Shown: one piece after another, positions 24,587 through 33,346 of the stretch | Position numbering within the stretch: position 1 is the first letter of the stretch | Layout: each line of letters begins with the position of its first letter | From: Phycisphaerae bacterium | GTDB lineage: Bacteria; Planctomycetota; Phycisphaerae; Phycisphaerales; SM1A02 | Length of the DNA stretch: 37,973 nt | Reading direction: 5' to 3' | NCBI GenBank assembly: GCA_018701395.1 | Contig: JABIWU010000086.1 | Location: 1 to 37,973 of the forward strand | The notes under the pieces: generated by a model | The model's database searches: none | The model's input: the letters and a program-made list of their open reading frames with translations, nothing else | Told to the model about the DNA's origin: nothing | Position numbers and translations under genes: made by a program

Positions 24587-25068
24587 AACAAAGCTGTAGA
24601 CATTCTGGCTTCACACTCATCGAGTTAGTCCTCTCGTTAGCCATTCTGGCAACGCTTGCAGTTCTCGCTGTACCGTTACTTGGAAATGATGATTCGTTGC
24701 AAGTTAACGTGACAAGGCAGTTACTTGTCAGTGATATCGAATATGCACAAATCATTGCCATTTCTCATCCAGAAGATGAAATCGCACTTGTTTTTGATAT
24801 AGATGGTTGGCACATTGCAAACACTTCTGAAGTTGAGGTACCGTTACTTGACAGTATTACTAATGAACCAATTGAATTACGTTTTGGCAAGGGCCCCGCG
24901 GCTTCAGCTAAGAATGTCATAATCACTACATCTTCTGAAAATCAAATGCTAGTGTTCGATCAAAACGGTGCGTTAAGTGATTTTTCCCAAGATTACGAAA
25001 TCACTATTCAAAGCGGAACAACCACTTCATTGGTTCAAATTAGCCCAACTACTGGCTCAATTTTTTAA
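24583..25068 (+). CDS. Minor pseudopilin, GspH/FimT-like
   Basis: 161 residues. The leader MKQSCRHSG is followed by FTLIELVLSLAILATLAVLAVPLL with Glu at +5. The pattern VTRQLLVSDIEYAQIIAISHPEDEIALVFDIDGWHI matches GspH/FimT proteins, where the helix continues into a small beta domain with RxxLxxdlxxArxxAi near residue 40-55. It is the last gene of the pseudopilin operon, and its stop is directly adjacent to the stop of the convergent response-regulator gene. Confidence 0.85.
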   Translation: MKQSCRHSGFTLIELVLSLAILATLAVLAVPLLGNDDSLQVNVTRQLLVSDIEYAQIIAISHPEDEIALVFDIDGWHIANTSEVEVPLLDSITNEPIELRFGKGPAASAKNVIITTSSENQMLVFDQNGALSDFSQDYEITIQSGTTTSLVQISPTTGSIF

Positions 25069-26433
25069 CTATTTGATACCGTATTCTTTGAGTTTTCGAT
25101 AAAGGGTTCGTTCTCCAATTCCTAACAAATTGGATGTTTGCTCGCGGTTCCCACCTGTCATCGCAAGCGTTTGTCTAATTGCTTCTTTTTCAAGTTTGTC
25201 AAGACCAATCCCAGCAAGACTCCCGACTGAGTAAGAATCGTCTGAATCTGAACTTCTAATATCATCTGGTACTTGTGCTATATCAAGTACATCGCCGCTT
25301 GTCATCACAGCCATTCGTTGAACAACGTTCATCAATTCTCGAACATTTCCAGGCCAATCGTAGGCAACCAACCGCAACATCGCTGGCTCTGTAATTGTAG
25401 GTCGTACCCTATCCATATCGACTGAGAATTTACCAAGAGCATGGTTTACTAATAACGGTATGTCTTCTCTGCGTTGTCGTAATGGTGGGACATTTATCTC
25501 TGCGCCATTAATTCTGAAATATAAGTCTTCACGGAATTCGCCATTTTCACACCGAGCCCGCAGATCTTGATTGGTTGCCGAAACAAAACGAACGTCTGTT
25601 GAACGATCGCTATTTTGACCAAGCCGAACAACATCGCCCGTTTCAAGTACACGCAATAATTTTGCCTGCATTGAAAGTGGCATGTCGCCAATTTCATCGA
25701 GGAATAGGGTACCGCCATTTGCATATTCAAAAACACCTTCGCGGTCTCGGTCTGCACCCGTGAATGCACCGCGGACATGCCCAAACAGTTGGTCTTCAAT
25801 TAATGATTCACTTTGACCGGCACAGTTGAAAGCAACATATTTCTTCGATGCTCGCTTCGATTGATTGTGAATTGCATTTGCTACTAATTCTTTCCCCGTT
25901 CCTGACTCGCCAGTAATGAGAATTGGCAATGTGCTTGGCCCAACTTGACGAATTAGTTCAATGACGCGTCGAATCGCTGGTGATTCACCGATGATTCCTT
26001 CGAAACCATACGCCGAATCAACTTGGCCCTTCAAACTTTCATTTTGCTGGCGAAGCATCACGGTTTCAGCAGCGCGATTTACAAGATTTCTAAAAACGTC
26101 AAGGTCGAGAGGCTTTTCAATAAAATCGTAAGCCCCACCCTGCAACGCAGCTTTTGCTGTTGGTATATCGCCATGGGCAGTGACAACAATAGTGGCTGCA
26201 TTGTCCTGTTGCCGCTGAGCCAATTCAAGAACTTCAAGCCCAGACTGTTCATTTTCCATCACCATATCTGTGATGATGACATCGAACGTCCCCATGGTTA
26301 ACTCAGCTTTGGCTGAAGTAAACCCATCAACGATAGAGCAAATATGACCCAACCGCCGTAGAGATTCTGCCATCACTTCTGCGTGGTCTGGTTCATCGTC
26401 AACAATTAGAATTTGAGCATGTAGTTCCGCCAT
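25069..26433 (-). CDS. Sigma-54-dependent response regulator, NtrC/AtoC type
   Basis: 454 residues in three domains. The receiver (~5-125) has the acidic pair Asp12-Asp13, phospho-acceptor Asp56 (IITDMVM), Thr85 and Lys107 (EKPLD), all intact. The AAA+ domain (~145-385) has Walker A GESGTGKE (175-182), the sigma-54-contacting GAFTGA loop (222-227), Walker [10 protein letters not shown] (~242-250) and the arginine-finger region [10 protein letters not shown] Fis-type helix-turn-helix ends the protein ([25 protein letters not shown]). It would activate RpoN promoters on phosphorylation; the partner kinase is not in the window. Its convergent neighbour is the pseudopilin operon, but no sigma-54 promoter with correct spacing was seen, so the target is unknown. 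TACAAT lies ten bases before ATG. Confidence 0.95.
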   Translation of the reverse strand: MAELHAQILIVDDEPDHAEVMAESLRRLGHICSIVDGFTSAKAELTMGTFDVIITDMVMENEQSGLEVLELAQRQQDNAATIVVTAHGDIPTAKAALQGGAYDFIEKPLDLDVFRNLVNRAAETVMLRQQNESLKGQVDSAYGFEGIIGESPAIRRVIELIRQVGPSTLPILITGESGTGKELVANAIHNQSKRASKKYVAFNCAGQSESLIEDQLFGHVRGAFTGADRDREGVFEYANGGTLFLDEIGDMPLSMQAKLLRVLETGDVVRLGQNSDRSTDVRFVSATNQDLRARCENGEFREDLYFRINGAEINVPPLRQRREDIPLLVNHALGKFSVDMDRVRPTITEPAMLRLVAYDWPGNVRELMNVVQRMAVMTSGDVLDIAQVPDDIRSSDSDDSYSVGSLAGIGLDKLEKEAIRQTLAMTGGNREQTSNLLGIGERTLYRKLKEYGIK

Positions 26434-26443
26434 GGTGTAGTCT

Positions 26444-26449
26444 ATTGTA
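26444..26449 (-). promoter_or_regulatory. -10 element close to the response-regulator start
   Basis: TACAAT on the minus strand ends ten bases before ATG 26433, and no ribosome site lies between. A small TCAC-N3-GTGA dyad immediately upstream (26451-26461) might be an operator. Confidence 0.35.
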
Positions 26450-26501
26450 CCTCACCTTGTGAAACTTCTTTGAGTTCAAGACCAAGAGGGCTAGAGGGCG
26501 A

Positions 26502-26507
26502 TAGAAT
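26502..26507 (+). promoter_or_regulatory. murC: -10 element abutting murC
   Basis: TAGAAT ends seven bases before ATG 26515. It favours this ATG over the longer TTG frame (26470) and implies a leaderless start for the murC-murB-ddl-ftsQ operon. Confidence 0.45.
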
Positions 26508-26514
26508 CTACTAT

Positions 26515-27981
26515 ATGACCCCACAATTCCCTTCTGGATTTTCCGCAAACGCATTAATTGACAAGCAAATACATTTCATAGGCATCGGTGGGTGTGGAAT
26601 GAGTGGGCTCGCGCGTCTAATCATGCAACTTGGAGCGATTGTTCGTGGGACAGACTCGACAGAGTCCCAAGTGACAACATCATTAATTGAAAGTGGGATT
26701 CCAGTTTCATTTATCCAAGATGGCACAGAACTAGCTCCTGAAACTGACCTCATCGTGCACTCTGCTGCAATTCCGACTGATCATCCTGAAATACTACTTG
26801 CAGAAGAACTTTCAATTCCGATTGTTTCATATGCGCAAATGCTCGGCTTAGTTCAATCCCATCACACTGGAGTTTGCATTGCTGGCACGCATGGCAAATC
26901 GACAACGGTCTCGATTATGAGCTCATTACTTTTGCAATCACAGTTTGACCCAAGTTTTATTGTCGGAGCGCATTGCGAACAAATTGGAGGGTCAAGCCGA
27001 GTCGGCTCTACAACGATTCCATCTGGAAAATTACAAGGTGAAAAAGGAATTCTCGTAAGCGAGTCATGCGAATTCAATCGTTCATTCCATGAGCATGCCC
27101 CAACGTTTGCGCTAATCAATAATATCGAAGAAGATCATCTTGATTATTATTCTTCGCTTGATGACATCATCGAAGCGTTCAGAGGTTTCGCAATGAGAAT
27201 ACCATCCGAACAAAATGGTGGATTTTTGCTTATCGCACACGATGGTGCACATCGAAACATTATTACGCCGGGGTTGCCTTGCAAAGTTGAATCTTTTGGG
27301 TTTCACCCTGAAGCTGATTACCAAGTTATGTTTGACCCGAGTGTCCGCCGAGTAGGTATTTTACGCGATGGAATGTGGACAATCCAATGGACAAATCCAA
27401 TGCCAGGTTCTCATAACGCTTTGAATGCGGCTGCTGCTGCGATTCTTGCTGCAAACTTGGGTATTGATTGGGAAGCTCTTATCGAACCCCTTGAACAGTT
27501 CAAGGGTGTTGATAGAAGATTACAAAAACTTGGTACGTTTTCGTGCAAAGATGGTGGTGAAGCGTTAGTTTACGATGATTACGGTCACCACCCAACCGAA
27601 ATTGAAATGACATTACGAGCGTTACGCGCTGCTGAATTACCAAAAAGATTAATTTGTGTTTTCCAACCGCATCAGCACAGCAGAACTAGATTTTTGCTCG
27701 ACCAATTTGCGCAAAGTTTTTCAAGTGCAGATGAAGTTATCGTCCCCCATATTTATTTTGTTAGAGATTCAATCGCTGAACAACAACGCGTTTCTGCTCA
27801 AGACCTAGTGGATAGACTTAACGTTAAAGGTGCATCTGCAAAACATATAAATGATTTTGGAGATATCGTAAAACATGTTCAACAAACCGCTCGTGATGGC
27901 GATTTGATTGTCGTAATGGGTGCTGGTCCTGTAACAAACATCGCTCATTCGCTTACAAATTCCACACAAGTTTCCTCGTAA
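26515..27981 (+). CDS. murC: UDP-N-acetylmuramate--L-alanine ligase
   Basis: Adds L-Ala to UDP-MurNAc, the first amino acid of the peptidoglycan stem peptide, in the cytoplasm. The 488-residue protein shows the N-terminal IHFIGIGGCGMSGLARL (UDP-binding), the ATP loop AGTHGKST (123-130), the central SCEFNRSFHEHAPTFALINNIEEDHLDYY, and the C-terminal VYDDYGHHPTEIEMTLRALR and FQPHQHSRTRFLLDQF. Active peptidoglycan synthesis is relevant because Planctomycetota were once thought to lack it. It leads a tight operon with murB (four-base gap), ddl and an FtsQ-like gene. Confidence 0.97.
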   Translation: MTPQFPSGFSANALIDKQIHFIGIGGCGMSGLARLIMQLGAIVRGTDSTESQVTTSLIESGIPVSFIQDGTELAPETDLIVHSAAIPTDHPEILLAEELSIPIVSYAQMLGLVQSHHTGVCIAGTHGKSTTVSIMSSLLLQSQFDPSFIVGAHCEQIGGSSRVGSTTIPSGKLQGEKGILVSESCEFNRSFHEHAPTFALINNIEEDHLDYYSSLDDIIEAFRGFAMRIPSEQNGGFLLIAHDGAHRNIITPGLPCKVESFGFHPEADYQVMFDPSVRRVGILRDGMWTIQWTNPMPGSHNALNAAAAAILAANLGIDWEALIEPLEQFKGVDRRLQKLGTFSCKDGGEALVYDDYGHHPTEIEMTLRALRAAELPKRLICVFQPHQHSRTRFLLDQFAQSFSSADEVIVPHIYFVRDSIAEQQRVSAQDLVDRLNVKGASAKHINDFGDIVKHVQQTARDGDLIVVMGAGPVTNIAHSLTNSTQVSS

Positions 27982-27985
27982 TCAC

Positions 27986-28933
27986 ATGGCACCTGCATTT
28001 AAATCAACCTTACTTGATGACCTAGAGGTTGACGTTAAACTTGATGCACAAATTGGTTCCTTGACATACTTCGCAATCGGAGGACAAGCAGATACCTTAG
28101 TTCGCCCACGATCTGCTGATGCACTTTCTATTTTATTACGTAGATGCCACGATGATGAAATACCATGCAGAATCTTGGGAAAAGGCGCAAACTTGTTAGT
28201 GGATGACATCGGAGTAGATGGCATAGTCATTAAATTAGACCACGAATGTTTTACAAAAATTCGATTCAACAGGGAAGGGTCTATCGACGCAATGCACGCA
28301 ATGGCTGGGGCAGATTTAGCGAAAACTGTAATTGAAACTTCTCGTTGTGGGCTTGATGGACTAAGCGCAGTTGCTGGCATTCCTGCTTCTATTGGCGGTG
28401 CAATTAGAATGAATGCTGGTGGAGTGTATGGAGCGATTAGCGATTCACTTTCGACAGTTACATGCTTGACAAATGTCGGCGAACTCATCACCTATAGAAA
28501 AGAAGAACTTGGTTTTGAATATCGTACAAATAAAATTGTAGACCCAATTATTTTATCTGCAACATTTGAATTGCAAGAATGCGACCCAGTCGCACTTCGA
28601 AAAAGAGTCAAAGAAATTTTTGCTTGGAAAAAATCGAAACAACCACTTGCAGATTCATCGGCAGGCTGTGCTTTCAAGAACCCCATCTGCGAGAACGGTG
28701 AACGCATTTCAGCTGGAAAAATTATTGAAGATGCGGGGCTAAAAGGACTCGCCATAGGCGGGGCATCTGTGAGTCCGTTGCATGCAAATTTCATTACAAC
28801 GACTGCGTCGGCAACCGGAAAAGATGTAATTACACTGATGAACTCTGTGAAACAACAAGTACTTGAACAAACAAATATCCTTCTACATAATGAAGTTGTT
28901 ATTTGGTCGCGCGACCCTGAGGTACAGCGATGA
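27986..28933 (+). CDS. murB: UDP-N-acetylenolpyruvoylglucosamine reductase
   Basis: FAD enzyme that reduces UDP-GlcNAc-enolpyruvate to UDP-MurNAc. 315 residues: TYFAIGGQADTLVRP near 28-42, LGKGANLLVDD (~64-74), the FAD-binding GLDGLSAVAGIPASIGGAIRMNAGGVYG (~122-149), FEYRTN with the substrate Arg180, and SSAGCAFKNP (~224-233). In E. coli the last motif holds the proton-donating Ser; here Cys228 takes its place, a substitution compatible with the role. It sits between murC (four-base gap) and ddl (ATGA overlap), so the order is that of the classical dcw cluster. Confidence 0.95.
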   Translation: MAPAFKSTLLDDLEVDVKLDAQIGSLTYFAIGGQADTLVRPRSADALSILLRRCHDDEIPCRILGKGANLLVDDIGVDGIVIKLDHECFTKIRFNREGSIDAMHAMAGADLAKTVIETSRCGLDGLSAVAGIPASIGGAIRMNAGGVYGAISDSLSTVTCLTNVGELITYRKEELGFEYRTNKIVDPIILSATFELQECDPVALRKRVKEIFAWKKSKQPLADSSAGCAFKNPICENGERISAGKIIEDAGLKGLAIGGASVSPLHANFITTTASATGKDVITLMNSVKQQVLEQTNILLHNEVVIWSRDPEVQR

Positions 28934-29838
28934 GGAAGATAAAGGTGGTTGTGTTAATGGGTGGTCCTGACGCTGAACATGATGTATCCATTCGTTCAGG
29001 AACGGCTGTTGCACAAGCCCTAAGCCAGTCCGGCAAATATAATGTCCAGACTATATCTATACAACACACCAGTGAAAAAAACTTGATTGAAATGCAAGCG
29101 GATGTTTTTTTCCCAGTATTACACGGTCCCTATGGGGAAGGTGGACCACTCCAAAAACTACTCGAAAATACAGGCATTCCCTTTGTCGGTTCAGGTTCTA
29201 AGGAATCTGAAACCGCAATGAATAAAATTAAAACTAAAGAGATAGCAAAACAAATCGGTATTCAAACCCCAAACTGGGGCTTGCTTACTGAACATATACC
29301 GTGCAGCGTTAGCCTGCCATTAATTTTAAAACCGATTGATGATGGTTCAAGTATTGACATGGCTATTTGTCACGATGATAAAGAACTCAAACAAGCACGA
29401 CTAGCATTACACAAATCTCGGGCATCACTACTTGCCGAATCTTATATACGTGGCAGAGAAATCACTGTTGGAATTATTAACGGTAATCCACTCCCTGTTA
29501 TTGAAATTATTCCGCCAGAAGATTGTAGTACCTATGATTTTGCCGCAAAATATGAACGAGATGACACGCAATATGTTGTAGACCCTGCTCTACCCGAAAA
29601 CCACTGTGTAAAAAATGCCCTTGAGTTGTATTCCAAATTGAATATCAACGATATTGCTCGTGTTGACTTTATTCTTAATGACCAAGGTCCTTGGCTGCTT
29701 GAGATAAATACCATGCCTGGATTCACCGACCATTCACTCATTCCAATGGCCGCTAAACAGGCGGGGTTTTCAATGCCAATGCTTTGTTCAGTACTTGTCG
29801 AACATGCATTACTAAGAGCGTCTCTGCTAAACCCTTAA
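28930..29838 (+). CDS. ddl: D-alanine--D-alanine ligase
   Basis: ATP-grasp enzyme that joins two D-Ala for the stem peptide. 302 residues, the usual size for DdlB: VLMGGPDAEHDVSIRSG with Glu16 and Ser20, FPVLHGPYGEGGPLQKLLENTGIPFVGSG, the ATP-binding lysine region LPLILKPIDDGSSIDM, AESYIRGREITVGIING, and the Mg-binding end DFILNDQGPWLLEINTMPGFTDHSLIPMAAKQAG. It starts within the murB stop (ATGA) and is followed by the FtsQ-like gene. Confidence 0.97.
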   Translation: MRKIKVVVLMGGPDAEHDVSIRSGTAVAQALSQSGKYNVQTISIQHTSEKNLIEMQADVFFPVLHGPYGEGGPLQKLLENTGIPFVGSGSKESETAMNKIKTKEIAKQIGIQTPNWGLLTEHIPCSVSLPLILKPIDDGSSIDMAICHDDKELKQARLALHKSRASLLAESYIRGREITVGIINGNPLPVIEIIPPEDCSTYDFAAKYERDDTQYVVDPALPENHCVKNALELYSKLNINDIARVDFILNDQGPWLLEINTMPGFTDHSLIPMAAKQAGFSMPMLCSVLVEHALLRASLLNP

Positions 29839-29881
29839 CTTCAAGACAAAACGTGCTCATTGCCGATGTTGGAACTACGCT

Positions 29882-30751
29882 ATGGCACGAAAGAAGAAAA
29901 GTCGAGTTAAAACTACAGTCAGCACGATTATCGCAACAGTTTTGACATCAATCGTAGATATTTTTAAATCACCTGTATTAATTTCCTGGATTTTAGCTGT
30001 TGCAGGTCTTGTCACTCTTACAGCTATGAGTATCCCAAAATTGCGGGCTACTCGGATTTCCGCTGCAAAAATTACAGTTACTTTTAATGCACCGCCATAT
30101 TGGATTGATAATTCACTTCTCGTTGAATTAGAAAATATTGCTCGCGCATATCTTTCGAAAACTACCGTTGGAAGAGACGGGCTAATCGAAACTGCAAAAG
30201 CAATAGAACAAAGTGGTTGGTTCACAAATGTTCATCAAGTTAAGTGGATAAGCGACAAAGAAGCAAGTATTGATGCGACATTCCTTACCCCTTACGCCAA
30301 AGTAAAAGATTTAAAAGGTGAAGTATTTATTGATTATCATGGAAGACGATTACCAACAAGAGCCGGCAGTATTGTGAACCAGAAATACCACTACATTACA
30401 CTCATTAACCCAAGCCACAATCGACCACAAACGGCGGGTACAAATTGGAATGGAGATGACGTTCTAGATAGTCTAAAAGTTCTTCATCTCATTTACGACA
30501 AAAGTTGGTTAAGTCAAATTCAAAAAATTGACCTCTCTCAATGGGGCAGTTTAGGATACATGACATTTGTAACCAACACACCAAGCAGATTAATCTGGGG
30601 ATCCGCTCCAAATCAAGAACGACAACTTGAAGCGCTTGCAAAAGATAAAATCACTCGATTAAATTGGTTACACACTAATTACGGCAATATTGACAAGGGA
30701 ATTGCTGCAGAATTTGACTTAACGGACTTTGCTCAAGTGACCATGAAGTAA
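29882..30751 (+). CDS. ftsQ: FtsQ/DivIB-like cell division protein, divergent
   Basis: 289 residues with the FtsQ layout: a basic cytoplasmic start (MARKKKSRVKTT), one membrane helix (~33-50, VLISWILAVAGLVTLTAM), and a periplasmic part. Residues ~55-130 resemble a POTRA-type domain, including LLVELENIARAYL and LIETAKAIEQSGWFTNVHQVKWISDKEASI, which fits the family pattern of a hydrophobic strand before W/F..V..V. The rest contains YVDYHGRRLP-like sequence near FIDYHGRRLPTR, typical of FtsQ (xDxxGxxxp). FtsQ bridges cytoplasmic and periplasmic division proteins. Position after ddl is the strongest clue. ftsA and ftsZ do not follow; cardiolipin synthase does. Sequence similarity is weak. Confidence 0.65.
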   Translation: MARKKKSRVKTTVSTIIATVLTSIVDIFKSPVLISWILAVAGLVTLTAMSIPKLRATRISAAKITVTFNAPPYWIDNSLLVELENIARAYLSKTTVGRDGLIETAKAIEQSGWFTNVHQVKWISDKEASIDATFLTPYAKVKDLKGEVFIDYHGRRLPTRAGSIVNQKYHYITLINPSHNRPQTAGTNWNGDDVLDSLKVLHLIYDKSWLSQIQKIDLSQWGSLGYMTFVTNTPSRLIWGSAPNQERQLEALAKDKITRLNWLHTNYGNIDKGIAAEFDLTDFAQVTMK

Positions 30752-30770
30752 CTACTTACACAAATAAGGG

Positions 30771-30776
30771 TATCTT
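30771..30776 (+). promoter_or_regulatory. -10 element abutting the cardiolipin synthase start
   Basis: TATCTT is followed by GAACAT and then ATG 30783, a six-base gap that would put +1 on the A of ATG. The same GAACATATG context occurs at the gene starting at 36720. Confidence 0.4.
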
Positions 30777-30782
30777 GAACAT

Positions 30783-32228
30783 ATGCTTACTTCGTCATGG
30801 CCAATTTTTCTTGTTATTGGGGAATTCGCTCTCAAAGCATTGGTGATTGCGATTGTAATTCTTCAAAGGAGAAAAACAGCTTCCGCCAAGTTATCGTGGA
30901 TTCTACTCATCGTTTTTATTCCATTTGTAGGGTCGATTATATACCTGATGTTAGGAACTAGGCGACTTGGCTCCACCCGAATAAAACGCCACAAAAAAAT
31001 CATCTCGTTAATCCCTCAAACTGTATCCACACATAATCACTGCGCCTCGTTTAGTAAAGATTTAACTAAGCACAATTTCGGCTCTATCGCTTCAATAGCT
31101 GAAACAGTTGGAGCATCGTATGTTCTTGACGGGAACAATGCTGCATTATTTGGCGACTCTGAAAAATGGATTCGTTCGCTTGCAGATGATATTAATCAAG
31201 CAAAAGAACACTGCCATATTCTTTCATACATTATGCTTGATGATGATGCGGGCAAATTAATTTCAGAAACACTCGTTAATGCAACAGAAAGAGGTGTCAC
31301 TTGTCGTCTATTGTTAGACTCTATGGGGTCAAGAGATTTTTTAGAGTCTAAAACGTGCAAACAACTGCAAACCCGTGGTGTTTTAGTTAGCGTAGCTCTC
31401 CCCTCTAATATTTTCAGAGCAGCGCTTGTACGATTAGATTTGCGTAATCACAGAAAAATAGCGGTTATAGATAACACTATTGGTTACATGGGTTCCAACA
31501 ACATTGCAGAAGCTTCATTTGCACCAAAGAAAAAATTTGCGCCTTGGGTCGATGCTTCCGTACGATTAACAGGACCCATCGTACGCGAATTACAAGCCAT
31601 CTTTATTCAAGATTGGTTTATGGATAGTGATGAAGATTTGTCGAATATCCTGCAAGAACCAATAGTTGCTTCTAAACATGGTTTCCCCGCCCAGTTAATG
31701 GCAACGGGACCCAACAGCGACAACCGTGCACTTAGTCAATTACTCCAAACAGCATTTTTTGCTGCACAAGAAGAATTAATTATTACTACTCCGTATTTTT
31801 GTTTAGATGATTCAACAGAGTTAGCGTTACTCATTTGTGGTCGAAGAGGAATCGAAACGCACTTAGTACTACCTGCAAAAAATGATTCCAAACTCGTTGC
31901 TGCAGCAAGCAAAAGTAGTTTTGCGAAACTGCTTGATGCTGGAATTCATATCCATGAATTCCACGGCGGGTTACTCCATTCGAAAACGCTCACCATTGAC
32001 CGAAATCTAGCTCTCATCGGCTCGGCAAATTTAGACCGAAGAAGTTTGGATCTCAATTTTGAAGTCAACATGCTCGTGTATGACACTGAGTTTGCAAGTG
32101 AATTGCGCTTTTTACAATCTTCATACATAGAGCAATCCACCTCTGTAGACGCAGGAACAGTGTCAAACTGGTCCATCCAAAAAAGACTCTGGCAAAATGC
32201 CATCGGACTTATTTCACCTATTTTGTAA
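30783..32228 (+). CDS. cls: Cardiolipin synthase (phospholipase D family)
   Basis: Makes cardiolipin from two phosphatidylglycerol molecules at the inner membrane. 481 residues: two N-terminal membrane helices (~8-27 and ~38-57, with the family pattern SAKLSWILLIVFIPFVGSIIYLMLG), and two PLD HKD motifs, NHRKIAVIDN (His223, Lys225, Asp230; followed by GYMGSNN) and LHSKTLTIDR (His399, Lys401, Asp406; followed by IGSANLDRRSLDLNFE). Both active sites are intact. Length matches ClsA (about 486). It follows the FtsQ-like gene after 31 bases, probably with its own promoter. A perfect 9-bp inverted repeat covers its stop codon. Confidence 0.95.
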   Translation: MLTSSWPIFLVIGEFALKALVIAIVILQRRKTASAKLSWILLIVFIPFVGSIIYLMLGTRRLGSTRIKRHKKIISLIPQTVSTHNHCASFSKDLTKHNFGSIASIAETVGASYVLDGNNAALFGDSEKWIRSLADDINQAKEHCHILSYIMLDDDAGKLISETLVNATERGVTCRLLLDSMGSRDFLESKTCKQLQTRGVLVSVALPSNIFRAALVRLDLRNHRKIAVIDNTIGYMGSNNIAEASFAPKKKFAPWVDASVRLTGPIVRELQAIFIQDWFMDSDEDLSNILQEPIVASKHGFPAQLMATGPNSDNRALSQLLQTAFFAAQEELIITTPYFCLDDSTELALLICGRRGIETHLVLPAKNDSKLVAAASKSSFAKLLDAGIHIHEFHGGLLHSKTLTIDRNLALIGSANLDRRSLDLNFEVNMLVYDTEFASELRFLQSSYIEQSTSVDAGTVSNWSIQKRLWQNAIGLISPIL

Positions 32229-32236
32229 AAATAGGT
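32216..32236 (+). terminator. Perfect hairpin over the cardiolipin synthase stop codon
   Basis: ACCTATTTT/AAAATAGGT (9 bp, loop of three) contains the TAA stop at 32226-32228. No T run follows, so it may be an mRNA-stabilising or weak terminator element. Confidence 0.4.
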
Positions 32237-32323
32237 AGTTTAAACCGTCTTTTCGGAATTTTATTACGAACATTTGGACGGGTTGATGGTAAGAAATAGT
32301 TAGGAGACCCTCTTTTTAGGCCG

Positions 32324-33061
32324 ATGAACATACAGCTCATGTCATTTTTGAACTATAAAAACCTAGCTTTTACGCTATTACTTGCAAGTCCTGCCGTGCT
32401 ATTTGCTGACTACGTAACTATTAATAGCACAAGTGGTGATTATGACATGTATGCAGGGAATACTGGTGGTATTTTAAATAATCCCAACCATCAATTCGCA
32501 TTGTCTGAGCAAGAAATTCTTGCAGCAATACTGAATAATGACGGTATTGAAACTGTTGGAAAACTCTCTTTTATACTTACTAGCACCGACGCTGGCCTTT
32601 CGTTCATTGGCTTGTTTGATGGCATTCCAATCACAGACCCTAGCCAGAGTCTTGCTGACCAGTTCCTAGGAGTTTCTGCAACAACGTCAACAGGAACTGA
32701 CTGGTTTGCAACTGGTGACACAGGCAGTGCTACTGACTGGTACGACATGGGTAACGGCACACAGTTAGTAAATGCGATGCTCGGTTGGGATCACGGTCAA
32801 ACTTCTGCTGGTTTCGCGTGGGGCGATCTTGGAACTTCGCCAACTGGAACAGTAAACTTGTACGACATCTCGCTTACAGAATTCGCAAGCGATTCAATCC
32901 AATTTCTCACGTATCAAAATGACCATTGGTCAATTGCTGGAACTGCAGATTTTTCTGTGCTTGGGCAGTACGCTTTTTCATACCAAATGATTCCAGCTCC
33001 AGGCGCTATCGCCCTACTCACTCTTGCTGGGCTGAGCAGCCGCCGACGCCGACGCGTTTAA
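32324..33061 (+). CDS. Secreted protein with PEP-CTERM-like sorting tail
   Basis: 245 residues. A signal peptide (hydrophobic LAFTLLLASPAVLFA, likely cut before DYVTIN) leads a Gly/Thr/Asp/Asn-rich, cysteine-free, acidic domain of about 190 residues, probably all beta. The last ~23 residues form a sorting signal: IPAPGAIALLTLAGLSSRRRRRV, that is a Pro-rich motif (PAP in place of PEP), a hydrophobic helix and a run of five Arg. PEP-CTERM-type tails are recognised by exosortase, and this PAPGA...RRRR variant is usual in Phycisphaerae. An exosortase gene is not in the window. Start could instead be ATG 32339. The final 48 bases overlap the convergent cytochrome gene. Role unknown; cell-surface or extracellular matrix is likely. 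Confidence 0.82.
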   Translation: MNIQLMSFLNYKNLAFTLLLASPAVLFADYVTINSTSGDYDMYAGNTGGILNNPNHQFALSEQEILAAILNNDGIETVGKLSFILTSTDAGLSFIGLFDGIPITDPSQSLADQFLGVSATTSTGTDWFATGDTGSATDWYDMGNGTQLVNAMLGWDHGQTSAGFAWGDLGTSPTGTVNLYDISLTEFASDSIQFLTYQNDHWSIAGTADFSVLGQYAFSYQMIPAPGAIALLTLAGLSSRRRRRV

Positions 33062-33346
33062 AACTGCCTGAATGTACTCGGTGACAGCCATCGAGTCAGA
33101 AATAGTTAACTCAGATTCTTCAATCATTTCTGGCAATATGCCATCCCACTCAGATTTTGTAATACTAGTAATTCTTATTGCGTTGTGGCACCTTGAACAA
33201 CTCGTTATGTAAACAGCCCTGCCTCGTTCAAGTTGCATTGCATTTGAAACAGTTCCTAATTCTGCTATTTTTGGAGCAACAGAAATTGAATCCATACACC
33301 CAATAATGCTAATACTTGCCATTAAAGTTAGTAGTATTCGTTTCAT
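33014..33346 (-). CDS. Monohaem cytochrome c lipoprotein
   Basis: 110 residues. The signal MKRILLTLMASISIIGC ends in a lipobox with Cys17. One haem-binding motif CSRCH (Cys50, Cys53, His54) is preceded by LERGRAVYITS, as in class I cytochrome c (G...Y...C..CH). Met74 in GILPEM is a candidate sixth ligand. The C-terminal helix SMAVTEYIQAVL is also typical. It would be a membrane-anchored periplasmic electron carrier or sensor. The start codon overlaps the upstream beta-barrel stop by one base (TAATG), so the two are coupled. The last 16 codons overlap the end of the convergent PEP-CTERM-like gene, which is unusual because both coding ends are constrained. Confidence 0.85.
   Translation of the reverse strand: MKRILLTLMASISIIGCMDSISVAPKIAELGTVSNAMQLERGRAVYITSCSRCHNAIRITSITKSEWDGILPEMIEESELTISDSMAVTEYIQAVLNASASAAAQPSKSE

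Noticed and set aside
26470-26514. Longer TTG-start version of murC
   Set aside because: The extra 15 residues do not match MurC, and TAGAAT lies within this segment seven bases before the better ATG.
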